Shown here: positions 50,289-60,062 of the stretch, piece by piece | How the letters are laid out: the number at the start of each line of letters is the position of its first letter | Numbering within the stretch: the stretch's first letter is position 1 | NCBI GenBank assembly: GCA_016721605.1 | Contig: JADKHS010000014.1 | Location: 1-64,000, forward strand | Reading direction: 5' to 3' | DNA from: Nitrosomonadales bacterium | Lineage (GTDB): Bacteria > Pseudomonadota > Gammaproteobacteria > Burkholderiales > Gallionellaceae | DNA length: 64,000 nucleotides | The notes under the pieces: model-generated | The model's database searches: none | What the model was told of the DNA's origin: nothing | Seen by the model: only the letters and a program-made list of their open reading frames with translations | Position numbers and translations under genes: made by a program

Positions 50289-50678
50289 AAAAATAATTTT
50301 TTTCAGTCCAATGCAATCGGGGAGCGAAATTTAACAGTGGTACATCTGTTTGTCGAGGGTAAAATATAAACGTGTAGCGGTCAGATGAGTTGTCTGGATT
50401 TGTAACATATTATTTCCCCAGTTTAACTTGGACTTTAGTCTATTGGCTCCTGTTTTTTAACTTGTAAGGTAGAAAAATAGGGGCCAGCGTTTCTATAGAA
50501 AATGCTTAAAACAGAAAGTGAAAATGAAACGAACACCTAACAATAATATCCACACTGGAATTTTAAGAATGGGCAACACGGCTATATAACGTGTGTGGTC
50601 AATAGTTAGCTTACCTACCTGGCTCCACTATCTCCAGTCGGCCTTAATTGTTTCAAACAAAATAAAGTACAAAACGAT
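50289..50678. other. Intergenic region between trxB and mltB
   Basis: About 390 bp between divergent genes, presumably with both promoters. I see no RNA gene, repeat or hairpin that I can support, and the short open frames have no coding look. Confidence 0.3.
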
Positions 50679-51632
50679 ATGATGACTTGGCTATTTTCCG
50701 CTCTGCTACTGTTTTTTACCTCAAGCGTGGGCGCAATAGAACTACCAGGCATACCTGAATTCATTGACGAAATGGTAATCGAACATCAGTTCGAACGTGA
50801 CGAAGTGGAGCAGGTATTTCAACACGTACAACATCGTCCAGCGGTCATCAATCTTATTTCCGCGCCAGCCACGATCAAACCTTGGCCACAATATCGTGCC
50901 GCGTTTACCAATAATAAGCACATAAACGATGGACTAAAATTTTGGAAAAACCATATAAATGTGCTGCAACGTGCAGAAAAAGAATACGGTGTACCGCAGG
51001 AGATAATCGTCGCCGTCATTGGTGTGGAAACCAATTACGGCCGCAATACAGGTAAGTTCAACATAATGGACACGCTTACTACTTTGGCCTTCGACTATCC
51101 GCGTCGCGCCGATTTTTTCCGTAACGAATTGAAGGAATACTTGTTACTGGCTCGCGAACAAAAATTCGGACCATTCAAAATACACGGTTCTTATGCAGGT
51201 GCATTGGGCATTCCGCAATTTATGCCGAGCAGTTACCGAAAACATGCGGTGGATTTCAACAATGATGGAGAAACCAACCTATTTAATGACCCGGAGGATG
51301 CCATCGGTAGCGTGGCAAATTACTTCAAACAATATGGCTGGCAGAGTGGCGAACCTGTAGCGGTTCGTGTCAAATCAAATAAAAAGGCTGAATTAAGTGC
51401 CAAAGAAACGCACAGTGTGGCAACTTGGGCAGAGATGGGCATTATTCCAGTTGCACAAACCGCAGACCTTAAATCTGCGTGGCTGCTGGATTTTACCGTA
51501 TCCGATGGCAAGGAATTTTGGCTAACATTCAAAAATTTCCAAGTCATTATGCTTTACAACAACAATATTTTCTACGCTATGTCAGTGTACCAACTTGCCG
51601 ATGCCCTCCACAATGCGCGAATCCTAAATTAA
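50679..51632 (+). CDS. mltB: Lytic murein transglycosylase B
   Basis: Peptidoglycan lytic enzyme of family 3. A Sec signal peptide (about residues 1-20, WLFSALLLFFTSSVGA) is followed by the catalytic glutamate in IGVETNYGRNTGKF, and by the substrate-binding GSYAGALGIPQFMPSSYRKH and NDPEDAIGSVANYFKQYGW motifs. There is no lipobox, so the product is periplasmic, not lipid-anchored. 317 aa is normal. It is upstream of the two-component set but 250 bp away. Confidence 0.94.
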   Translation: MMTWLFSALLLFFTSSVGAIELPGIPEFIDEMVIEHQFERDEVEQVFQHVQHRPAVINLISAPATIKPWPQYRAAFTNNKHINDGLKFWKNHINVLQRAEKEYGVPQEIIVAVIGVETNYGRNTGKFNIMDTLTTLAFDYPRRADFFRNELKEYLLLAREQKFGPFKIHGSYAGALGIPQFMPSSYRKHAVDFNNDGETNLFNDPEDAIGSVANYFKQYGWQSGEPVAVRVKSNKKAELSAKETHSVATWAEMGIIPVAQTADLKSAWLLDFTVSDGKEFWLTFKNFQVIMLYNNNIFYAMSVYQLADALHNARILN

Positions 51633-51880
51633 ACCAATCCAAATAGTTATTGCGACTCAATACAATTTAAGGCTAAAAGTAACCCATTGTTTTTCTCAAA
51701 ACCGTATCTAAATGCAGAACATTTTAAGGTTGGCTCTTTACTTGATTTGCATGGAGGAATGGCAGAAATAACGGAGCTGGAAAATAAATTACCCAAAATT
51801 TGATGCACTAACCATTGCTCTAGCCAAAATTTTAACCATATGTATATCGCCCTAGTTATTTTACTGATACCAAATAAATA

Positions 51881-53460
51881 ATGGTTTTTTTCATAACCTC
51901 TGAAACTACAGGAACGGAGGGTGGGCTTGCTGCCAACGCCTTAGGACGATTTCGGCATAACCCAAAATCTTTCCTGAAGCTGATTCTGCTCGGGTTTACG
52001 CTTGTTGGTCTGCCGCTCATTGTTGCGCTTATTAATAGTGCGGTGTCTATCAACCGCCTGGCAGACCAAAGTCGTAAAGCCGTTTATCAGGCAGTGCAAA
52101 TCACGCTTGCCAGCCATACGTTAACCAATGAAATTAATATAATGGAACGGAGTGTGCGGCAAACACTTATTCTGGGTGATGAATCCTTACTTGAGGGATA
52201 TTTTCAAGCACACACGAAATTCGGAAAAACAGCCACAGATCTTTTCCAACTGTCATCACGCACTGAGCAAAGCAGATGCTGGAACAGTTGCTGTCACTGG
52301 AAAATGCGACTTTTCAGAAAGTATCGGCTGCGAGCCAAGCTCCAGAAAAATTACGCGAACTGGTTAAAAGTTTTGCGCCATTGCTAGATTCCGCGCGCAG
52401 CTTTTCTGCCGTCGGTTGGCATTGATAGAACTAGAGGTGGTTGAAATGCAGAATATGGCGGAGCATGCGCATACCGTTATGGTTTGGGAATTGTTCGCTT
52501 TAATCCCGTTCGCGATATTGCTGGCACTTGGATTCTCCGTGCTGATTACACGTCCAATTCGTCAAATTGATGAAGCTATCCGTAACATGGGACAGGGTGA
52601 GTTATCAAAAACAGTACGTGTCGATGGCCCACAGGATTTAATGTACCTTGGCGAACGCCTTGATTGGATGCGTCGGCGCTTGCTTAAACTGGAAGAACAA
52701 AAAACCAAATTCCTTCGACACGTTTCCCACGAACTTAAAACACCCCTCACATCAATGCGCGAAGGCGCGGACTTGCTTGCAGAAGGAGTGGTTGGGGTAC
52801 TGACCGTAAAGCAACAGCAGATCGCAATATCCTCCATAGCAACAGCATACAATTGCAAAAACGCATCGAAGATTTATTAAATTACAGCGCACTGCAGACT
52901 GAGAAATCTGCGCTTATGAAACATCAAGTGAACTTGGCGGGCATTTTGAGTATCGTATTACAAGATCAAAACCTCGCCATCATGAATAAAAATCTAAAAA
53001 TCGATCTAGCTTGCACGGAATTGATAATTGACTGTGACGAACAAAAAATCAGAATCATCATTGACAACCTTTTATCAAATGCCGTGAAATATTCTCCGCT
53101 CGGCGACCGCATCAAAATATGGACAAACAAGGTTGACGATTCGGTACAGCTGGACATAATGGACGCCATCCAGGCATAGACGAAATTGACCAGGACAAAG
53201 TGTTCGAACCCTTTTACCAGGGGCGAAAAATGTCTGAGAGCCATGTTAGAGGAACGGGATTGGGATTATCCATTGCGCGTGAATATGCTCTTGCCCATGG
53301 TGGCAATATTGAGCTCAAAACAAACCGCTCTTCTGAACGGCGGAGCGACGATGAATCCACTCTTGCTAATGGTCGAAATATTGATCTAGTGCAACAAATT
53401 AAGACAGGCGCCCATTTCCGCCTTACCTTGCCCATCCATGATCCAGAAAGTTGCTCATGA
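51881..53460 (+). CDS. glrK: Sensor histidine kinase, GlrK/QseE-like (frameshifted)
   Basis: About 527 aa when repaired. Two membrane helices (LKLILLGFTLVGLPLIVALI and LFALIPFAILLALGFSVLI) frame a periplasmic part; HAMP, then the phosphoacceptor H-box LRHVSHELKTPLTSMREGA and the HATPase N-box DNLLSNAVKYSP and G-box RGTGLGLSIAREYALAHGG follow. Four single bases are missing near 52278, 52418, 52832 and 53165, all consistent with run errors. Gene order kinase-lipoprotein-sigma54 regulator identifies the QseEGF/GlrK-YfhG-GlrR type. Confidence 0.88.
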
Positions 53461-54002
53461 GTATCATTCCAAAAAAACCATGGGTTCTTCTAACAATAAT
53501 ACTGGCCGCCCTAAACGCCTGTTCAGCCATACCAACGAACCAGCCACCTATAGTAATGTTGCCTCCTCAACCTCTAGTTATCGCACCCCCCAGCCAATTG
53601 GAAGTATTAATGCAATATTACGAGTCCATCCGAAAAATGCCCGCAACAGAGCTGGTTAAAGAACATGACAAAGCGAAACAAAATTTAATATTGGCCAGGA
53701 GTGATACTGCTCGGGCAGAATTGGCACTATTACTTGTATTGCCCAATACATCCTTCCGCGATACTGGCGCTGCACTTAATCTGCTCAATGAGTGGTCGAA
53801 AGAAGCGAAATTATCGGCCAGCATGCGCAGCTTAAAACATTTACTGTCAACGCTGCTTGCTGAACAACAGCGTATTAACAGCAATGTGAATGAGCTATCG
53901 CAAAAGTTGAAAGAAGAGCAAAAACACTCTGAGATTTTGAAAAATCAAATTGATGACATCAAAAATATGGAAAAAAATCTCATCCTCAGGGATAAGCCTT
54001 GA
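53457..54002 (+). CDS. QseG/YfhG-like lipoprotein
   Basis: A 181-aa lipoprotein with signal and lipobox LNAC (cysteine near residue 22), Pro-rich linker, and a C-terminal coiled coil (QRINSNVNELSQKLKEEQ onward). In the QseEGF set the lipoprotein QseG modulates the kinase at the outer membrane. It overlaps the kinase stop (ATGA) and the regulator start, so all three are cotranscribed. Sequence identity to QseG is not obvious by eye; the call rests on architecture and context. Confidence 0.75.
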   Translation: MSIIPKKPWVLLTIILAALNACSAIPTNQPPIVMLPPQPLVIAPPSQLEVLMQYYESIRKMPATELVKEHDKAKQNLILARSDTARAELALLLVLPNTSFRDTGAALNLLNEWSKEAKLSASMRSLKHLLSTLLAEQQRINSNVNELSQKLKEEQKHSEILKNQIDDIKNMEKNLILRDKP

Positions 54003-55378
54003 GTACAATGCAAAAAATGACTGAATCTAATCCAAAAATACTGATAGTCGACGATGATACAGACCTGCTAGAACTCCTTTCCATTCGGTTAACGGCTGCT
54101 GGATATAAGACTGAATTGGCGCAAAGCGCCGAGATAGCCCTTAATTACTTGGACATGTCGCGCCCGCAACTTGTTATTAGCGATATGCAAATGAGCGGTA
54201 TGGATGGAATGAAATTGTTCGAACATATTCACCGCACTATACCCACTTTACCGGTAATCATTCTGACAGCACATGGCACTATCCCTGATGCGGTTGCCGC
54301 TACACAACGGGGTGTATTCGGCTATCTGACCAAACCTTTCGATAGTAAAATTCTGTTAGCCCACGTTGATCAGGCTCTCAGATTAGTGCCAGGCACTGGG
54401 CTCCAAAAAGAAGAATCCCAAGCTGCGTGGCGCAAAGATATCATCACCCAAAGCGCTGTGATGGAGGATATTCTTACGAAAGCAGAACTCGTCGCAAAAG
54501 GCGATGCAAGCGTACTTATTTACGGAGAAAGTGGTGCTGGTAAGGAATTGTTTGCCCATGCCATTCACGATGCGTCCAAGCGCCATCATCGGCCATTTGT
54601 AGCCGTCAACTGCGCTGCAATTCCCGAACAGTTATTGGAATCAGAATTGTTTGGGCACGTCAAAGGGGCGTTTACTGGCGCTGTTCGCGATCATAAAGGC
54701 TTATTTCAATTGGCAGAGGGCGGGACACTTCTGCTTGATGAAATTGGCGACATGCCGCTCCCGCTCCAGGTCAAGCTATTGCGAGTTCTCCAAGAAAGAC
54801 AAGTACGTCCTGTAGGATCAGTGCAGACCATCCCGGTGGACGTACGCATTATCTCTGCTACCCACCGTGACCTTCTGGCTGAAATCGGTACAGGCAGCTT
54901 CCGCGAAGATTTATATTATCGATTAAAAGTCGTAGCGCTGACAATTCCAGCATTGTCACAACGGCGTGAAGACATCCCTATGTTGGCAAAACATTTTCTC
55001 AGCTTACTTGGCGCAAAATATGATAAAAAAATTAATGGATTTTCGCCTGATGCAATGGAAATGCTGGTGCGCGCCTCATGGCCTGGCAACGTGCGGCAAC
55101 TGATGAATATTGTCGAACAATGCGTTGTTTTAAGCACTGCTCCACTCATTTCTTCCGTGCTGGTATACGATGCCATGCAAAAAGAAGAAGAAGGGTTGGT
55201 TTCGTTCGAAGATGCGCGCAGACATTTTGAAAGAGATTATCTGGTACGTGTGTTAAAAATTACGGCAGGTAATGTGACTAAAGCTGCGGGTTTAGCCAAA
55301 CGCAACCGAACCGAGTTTTATAAATTACTCCAGAGACATCAGCTCGATCCCTCCATTTTCAAACAATCACAAAATTAA
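53999..55378 (+). CDS. glrR: Sigma-54-dependent response regulator, GlrR/QseF-like
   Basis: A 459-aa NtrC-family regulator. The receiver has acidic pocket DDD, phosphoacceptor Asp62 (VISDMQMSGMDG) and Lys in YLTKPFD; the AAA+ domain has GESGAGKELFAHAIH, the sigma-54 contact loop GAFTGA, and EGGTLLLDEIGDMPL; the C-terminal Fis-type helix-turn-helix reads GNVTKAAGLAKRNRTEFYKLL. It is intact. In Enterobacteria GlrR activates glmY and rpoE; targets here are unknown, and no sigma-54 site was found near by. Confidence 0.95.
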   Translation: MSTMQKMTESNPKILIVDDDTDLLELLSIRLTAAGYKTELAQSAEIALNYLDMSRPQLVISDMQMSGMDGMKLFEHIHRTIPTLPVIILTAHGTIPDAVAATQRGVFGYLTKPFDSKILLAHVDQALRLVPGTGLQKEESQAAWRKDIITQSAVMEDILTKAELVAKGDASVLIYGESGAGKELFAHAIHDASKRHHRPFVAVNCAAIPEQLLESELFGHVKGAFTGAVRDHKGLFQLAEGGTLLLDEIGDMPLPLQVKLLRVLQERQVRPVGSVQTIPVDVRIISATHRDLLAEIGTGSFREDLYYRLKVVALTIPALSQRREDIPMLAKHFLSLLGAKYDKKINGFSPDAMEMLVRASWPGNVRQLMNIVEQCVVLSTAPLISSVLVYDAMQKEEEGLVSFEDARRHFERDYLVRVLKITAGNVTKAAGLAKRNRTEFYKLLQRHQLDPSIFKQSQN

Positions 55379-55678
55379 TTAGTTAAGAATCGATACCCAG
55401 GGGGATTTATATATTGAAATTTCGGGGGGCAGGCAGTACATCTGCTCCATCTTAAGTATTTTCTTTCTGCATGTTACAGAAATGCCTGACTCTATTTTCT
55501 CCAATCTACCTAAAAATATATAAAAATCAAAAACGGACAAACTGTTGTGCTGTCAAACTAAAAAATCTTCTCTATTGCCGACATATTAACGCTCATTAAA
55601 CGCAGGATTTATGAACATAAAAATTGACAATTTCACCAATTTGCCTACAATCCAACACTTGGATTTATTTTATCTATC
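55379..55678. other. Intergenic region before tRNA-Lys
   Basis: About 300 bp of A+T-rich DNA between glrR and tRNA-Lys. I see no supported ORF, repeat or hairpin. It presumably carries the tRNA promoter. Confidence 0.3.
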
Positions 55679-55754
55679 GGGTTGTTAGCTCAGTTGGTAG
55701 AGCATCGGACTCTTAATCCGTTGGTCATGTGTTCGAGTCACATACAACCCACCA
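55679..55754 (+). tRNA. tRNA-Lys(CTT)
   Basis: Acceptor GGGTTGT/ACAACCC, D arm GCTCAGTTGGTAGAGC, anticodon loop CTCTTAA with anticodon CTT, T arm GTGTTCGAGTCACAT, and an encoded CCA. One T-T mismatch is at the base of the anticodon stem. Confidence 0.92.
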
Positions 55755-55867
55755 ATAAAATAAATAGCTTATCATCATACACAGACTTTACAGTTTAACT
55801 TAGTAGACCTATAGTGAACTTATTGAGTAAACCAACAGAGGTTTTTCGTTTGTTAAATTTTTAAATA

Positions 55868-55914
55868 CCGGACTTATAATCCTTTGGTTCGGGATTCAAG
55901 TCCCTGACGACCCA
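55868..55914 (+). pseudogene. tRNA 3'-half remnant
   Basis: The sequence has an anticodon-loop-like ACTTATAATC, a variable region, a T arm (CGGGATTCAAGTCCCTG) and an acceptor strand ACGACCC, but no matching 5' acceptor, D arm or CCA. It looks like the 3' half of a Lys/Ile-like tRNA. It lies 114 bp after the intact tRNA-Lys and is not a copy of it. It could be decayed or left by recombination at a tRNA. Confidence 0.6.
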
Positions 55915-55925
55915 ACAATATATCA

Positions 55926-55960
55926 ATAGGTTAGCGCATTAACGGCTAACCTATTTTTTT
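55926..55960 (+). terminator. Intrinsic terminator after the tRNA remnant
   Basis: A 10-bp stem (ATAGGTTAGC / GCTAACCTAT) with a 9-base loop is followed by a run of seven T. It is well placed to end the tRNA-Lys transcript. Confidence 0.85.
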
Positions 55961-56021
55961 AATAGCCGTATAGTAGGCTACTGAGTGCGCTTGAGATGCT
56001 ACTGTACTTTCATTATTGAGC

Positions 56022-57267
56022 TGTAGTGGTCAAATAATTTCAGACACCGCAATCGGTTGTTTTGTAACAAACTGTTTTTCAAAAGCCAATGGTGCGATAT
56101 TACCTAAAGCTGAATGCCTTCTTACGCAGTTGTAAAAGCCCACGATATAGTCGGTCACATCTTTAAATCGCTTCCAACTGATTCGCATACTTGCGCTGCC
56201 ACACCCGTTCCATCTTGAAGTTCAAGAAGAAGCGTTCCATCACCGCATTATCCCAACAATTCTCTTTGCGGCTTATACTGCAAGTAATGCCGTGTTGATT
56301 GAGCAATGCTTGATATTCATGGCTTGCGTACTGGCTAACCCGGTCTGAATGCAGCATCAATCCTGATCCAGGTTGGCGTTGCCCAAGCGCCATGCGTAAT
56401 GCCCGACACACCAGCTCCGCTGGCATGGTTGGGCTCAACGCCCAACCAATGAGCTTGCGCGAATGTAAATCCATCACCGCCGCTAAATACAGCCAACCCG
56501 TTTGGGTGCGGATGTAGGTGATGTCAGAAGTCCACGCCTGATTCGGGCTGGCTGGGTTGAATTGACGATTCAGCAGGTTATCCGCTACAGGTAAATCATG
56601 CTTGCTGTCGGTGGTATTCACAAACCCCTTCTTCTAGACCGGTTTGAGCCCAGCTTCACGCATTAAACGACGTACTTTGTAACGCCCAATAACCATGCCC
56701 TGAGCTTTTAATTCATCGACGGCACGACGGCTGCCATAGCAGCTTTGATTCGCCCTAAATGCGGCTTTGACCTGCACGCTGGCCACGCAAATGGCCGGCT
56801 CTTTGGCGCGTTGCCGGGCTGCCGTAGTAGCTTGCGCGGCTGACCCGCATACGCGGCAGGCTTGGACAATTTTGGCCTTCTGTTGCACGTGATCGATTAA
56901 GGTATAAATCATTTCAGTTCGCGGACAAAGAAGGCCGATGCTTTTTTTAATAGGTCGTTGTCTGAACGCAGTTGACGATTCTCTTGTTCTAATTGACGAA
57001 TGCGTTGCAGTTCGGCGGTGAGGGTTTGCCAATACCCGACTTGCCTTGCTGCTCCGCGCGGTATTGTTTAATCCAACGATTGATTGCCGTGCGGCCAATA
57101 TTCATGTCTTTGACAACTTGCGCGACACTCAATCCTTGATCTACTACCATGCGGGCTACTTCAAGTTTGAAGGCGGTTTCGTAATGCTGGCGTTGTTTTG
57201 TCATGGCTCCTCCTCTCTAGGTGAATAACATTTCTATCGAGGTGTCCGTTTTTATGAGAACACTACA
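56022..57267 (-). mobile_element. IS3-family insertion sequence
   Basis: Imperfect terminal inverted repeats start TGTAGTG at both ends and share ATAA and GACACC further in. Inside are frameshifted orfA and orfB of the IS3 type. I could not see a convincing target duplication next to the ends. The right end stops 10 bp from the ATP-grasp gene. Confidence 0.85.
56163..57204 (-). pseudogene. IS3-family transposase OrfA/OrfB, broken
   Basis: OrfA begins MTKQRQHYETAFKLEVARMV with a helix-turn-helix (GLSVAQVVKDMNIGRTAINRW). OrfB carries the integrase core: TSDITYIRTQTGWLYLAAVM with the first Asp, LMLHSDRVSQYASHEY with the second, and ENCWDNAVMERFFLNFK with the Glu. Some frame change between orfA and orfB is normal in IS3, but further breaks near 57030, 56860 and 56635 are not. 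The usual HSDRGSQY reads HSDRVSQY, a change at a conserved Gly. Confidence 0.85.
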
Positions 57268-57277
57268 CTTTTATGTA

Positions 57278-58463
57278 TTACGTTAGCACGTTAAGGATGC
57301 TATTCCTTGATTTCTGATAGGCGCATTTAAGTCTTATCCAGTATTTTTCAGGCATCAATGGCTTAAACTCTTTTATCGCTATTGTTTTAATTTTTCTGAT
57401 AATAAGATACGAAACAATTATCAGATGATCGTTATTGGGAATGTACCTCCAAACGCAATAACGATTTATCGGCAGCTCCCATAACTTAATTCTTGAGAAA
57501 TATGGCAAGAGAATATTATCGGGATATGCAGGATTAATCGGATAGGATGCCGCAATGTATTTCCATTCGAAAAAAAATTATTAATTTGAACGGCGGGGTC
57601 ATCCCCAAAGTATTTTGAGAAATCAACCCAAGCATTTGGCCGCATATCTGCTTCAATAAAATATCTTTTTTGATCGTTATTTGATTGAATACAAGCAATA
57701 TTCACAAACCCATTTGCTCCAAGCGCCTTACCTAACAAGTCTAATTCATTAAAAATATATTTTTGTAAATGCGTTAGTTGTACGTATGTTCTTAGTGCAG
57801 ATGCGCCAAATTTGCCACTGACTTTTTCTATCTTCGAATAGCTAAAGTGTATCAACTTACCATTCTGATAAAAGCCACTTAAATCTAGCTCAACACCTTG
57901 AATTTTTTTTTGTAACAGCACAGGATATGCCTGTAATTTATTCAATAAAACTGCAACATCGTCATTGCTCGAACATTCAAATACGCCGAAACCTCCGCCT
58001 GAAGAATCAACCTTGACGAGAACTGGATATCCTAAAGATTCAACTGATTTTTTTAATTCGGACTTATCTTTTGCGATTCGGAATTCGGGCGTATTAATTC
58101 CGAATTCTTGAAGTACCTTTGAAAGCCCAATTTTGGAATAAATGTGATCAAGATTTTTTATTGTCTGAATTGGCAATAGTTTTACTTTTTCTTCAACTGA
58201 CAAATCTGAATTCAAGATTTTTTTTAACGTATTGTCGTCTCCAATAACAATTAACGAATAATCGTTATTGTTCTTTTCAAAAGCTACCCTAGCTATGTCA
58301 TCAGGATTAGCTACAAATACAAAACTCTTATAGCTGGATGTTTTTTAAAGATATAGCTATTTGTTATGACATCCACAACAAAACCTGCCCTACTCAACAA
58401 AGTTGGTACCGCTATCATTAACTCAACATTTTCGCCTACTAGCAAGGCTTGTAAATTTTGCAT
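57278..58463 (-). CDS. ATP-grasp protein (two frameshifts)
   Basis: About 395 aa when repaired. The ATP-grasp core is seen in LGYPVLVKVDSSGGGFGVFE, the acidic PVLLQKKIQGVELDLSGFY and, near the metal site, KRYFIEADMRPNAWVDFSKY. This superfamily joins carboxylates to amines or thiols; the substrate cannot be told. Single bases are missing near 58340 and 57525. The DNA is more A+T-rich than the neighbours and the IS3 element abuts its end, so it may be acquired. The ATG at 58463 has no clear Shine-Dalgarno. Confidence 0.78.
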
Positions 58464-58822
58464 TTTATTTTGTTCTGATTTTCTAAAGCTTTAACGATAG
58501 ACTGTACAAAACCTTGCAGCATTGGGACCGCTAATTTATAGAAAGTTGTGTAATTCCCACGTAATCACGTCGGTCAAGTTTGGAATGCTTCTGAAATACA
58601 TTATACGGTTGCTGGGGCGATTGTTACTTTGATTTGCAGTAATCCACCTGGAAGTACGGTCACCATTCGATACCGATTTAGATAGCGCATCGATGATTAT
58701 CAGAGCTATCGGCAACTAGTTCCACTCAGAATATTTTCGGGGAAAGTATATGCGCCAAAACGGATTTGTTTAGAATACTCAGTGTGTAATTTAGCCCAAA
58801 TTTTTATTTAAATGGAGAGAAA
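58464..58822. other. Intergenic region before the cytochrome c gene
   Basis: About 360 bp between divergent genes. No supported ORF or RNA. A GGAGAG precedes the cytochrome ATG at the right edge. The rest is unremarkable apart from possible decayed coding sequence that I could not identify. Confidence 0.3.
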
Positions 58823-59143
58823 ATGGATTCTATGGTCGGAAGTCTGATTGCGACAGCAGGCTTGATTATTTCAGGATTCGCACTGGCAGTAGATATGCCT
58901 GCTGAAGGCAAGGCTAAGTGTGGTACTTGCCACGCCATCGACAAAAATATTTTTGGTCCGTCTTTTATGGCAGTTTCCGAGAAATACAAGGATGACAAAG
59001 ACGCCGCAAGCAAAATCGCTGCCAACATTACCGTTGGTGGATCGTTTGGCTGGCTATTTGGATACATGCCGGCAAGAGGCTTGGGAGCAAATGATTCTGA
59101 AATCCAGTTTCTTTCAAAATTTATCGCTGACTTAGCAAAATAA
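58823..59143 (+). CDS. Small periplasmic class I cytochrome c
   Basis: A 106-aa monohaem cytochrome. The signal peptide ends near residue 22 (ISGFALA); the haem motif is CGTCH (Cys33, Cys36, His37), and the likely axial methionine is Met82 in FGYMPARG. This size and layout fit cytochrome c-551/c-552 carriers that shuttle electrons in the periplasm. In a lithoautotroph it could serve the terminal oxidase, but its partners are not visible here. It seems to be a single-gene unit. Confidence 0.92.
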   Translation: MDSMVGSLIATAGLIISGFALAVDMPAEGKAKCGTCHAIDKNIFGPSFMAVSEKYKDDKDAASKIAANITVGGSFGWLFGYMPARGLGANDSEIQFLSKFIADLAK

Positions 59144-59469
59144 ACTTTAGAGACATTAAATGACCTCCGGCAAAGCCTTTGCCCTTAATGTAGCCCGCCA
59201 CATTCGACCTCACCGAGGTATAACAAACTTTTGTAAGCACCACAGCAGAACCGGGGGTTGCTTCAATGAATTATGCCAATCAAAACATGCCTGCAAAATA
59301 AATGGTTTACTTCACAAGCGCATAAAAAACTGCTGCAATTACCTGCTTTATGTCATCTATCTGTTTTGTTAACGTTAAGTTCCTGGCTTGAATAATTAAG
59401 TCGCTATGGCTGACACCAACCTGTATTTTGTTTAGAATGACGAAAATATTTCAATAGGAGTTTTAATCC
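59144..59469. other. Intergenic region before the ferredoxin gene
   Basis: About 325 bp. An open frame at 59160 has no coding look or ribosome binding site. The ferredoxin Shine-Dalgarno (AATAGGAG) lies at the right edge. Nothing else seen. Confidence 0.3.
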
Positions 59470-59892
59470 ATGACTTACGTAGTTACCGAAGCTTGCATCA
59501 AATGTAAATATACTGACTGTGTTGAAGTTTGCCCTGTGGATTGCTTTTACGAAGGACCGAATAGTTTGGTGATTGACCCGGATGAATGCATAGATTGCAC
59601 CTTGTGCGTTGCCGAATGTCCAGTCAATGCAATTTATGCCGAGGATGATTTGCCTGAAGACCAGCGGCAATTCAGCGCGCTGAATGCAGAGCTGTGTAAG
59701 GTATGGAAGTGTATCGTCGAGAAAAAAGATCCACCTGCCGATGCAGATGAGTGGAAAGAAGTGAAGGACAAGCTACATTTGTTGGAGAGGGAATATGCTC
59801 CTGGCGAAGAGGAGCGTAACTACCCTGGTGGATCGAAGGATGGGAAGGATGAAGATGGCTTGACAGGGATGGATAAACTGCTGATGCGCTGA
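59470..59892 (+). CDS. fdxA: 7Fe ferredoxin FdxA with C-terminal extension
   Basis: A [3Fe-4S][4Fe-4S] ferredoxin. The eight cysteines are at 9, 17, 21, 25 and 40, 43, 46, 50 (CVEVCPVDCF and CIDCTLCVAECP), with an extra Cys12. The family normally ends near residue 107 (KLHLLER); here about 33 further residues follow, rich in Gly, Asp, Lys and Glu, ending TGMDKLLMR. The extension is in frame with no sign of an error. AGGAG precedes the ATG. Confidence 0.92.
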   Translation: MTYVVTEACIKCKYTDCVEVCPVDCFYEGPNSLVIDPDECIDCTLCVAECPVNAIYAEDDLPEDQRQFSALNAELCKVWKCIVEKKDPPADADEWKEVKDKLHLLEREYAPGEEERNYPGGSKDGKDEDGLTGMDKLLMR

Positions 59893-60062
59893 AATATTTC
59901 TTCCGCTCCCCTCATTAGTTTATTGCTTCAGTGGCATCGCTAAAGGCTCATAGTTCTTTATTCCCGCGCAGTACGTCAGTGGGTACGTAATTTATGTATC
60001 TTTCAATCAATAAGTATTGATGACGCTCGCCTGCGCGGGAATGGCGATAGAGGTAATAAGCG

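Noticed and set aside
55755..55914. Direct repeat of tRNA-Lys as an integration site pair
   Set aside because: The remnant's T arm and acceptor differ from the intact tRNA-Lys, so it is not an att duplication of it.
59160..59372. 70-codon frame between cytochrome c and ferredoxin
   Set aside because: Cys/His/Lys-rich random composition and no Shine-Dalgarno.
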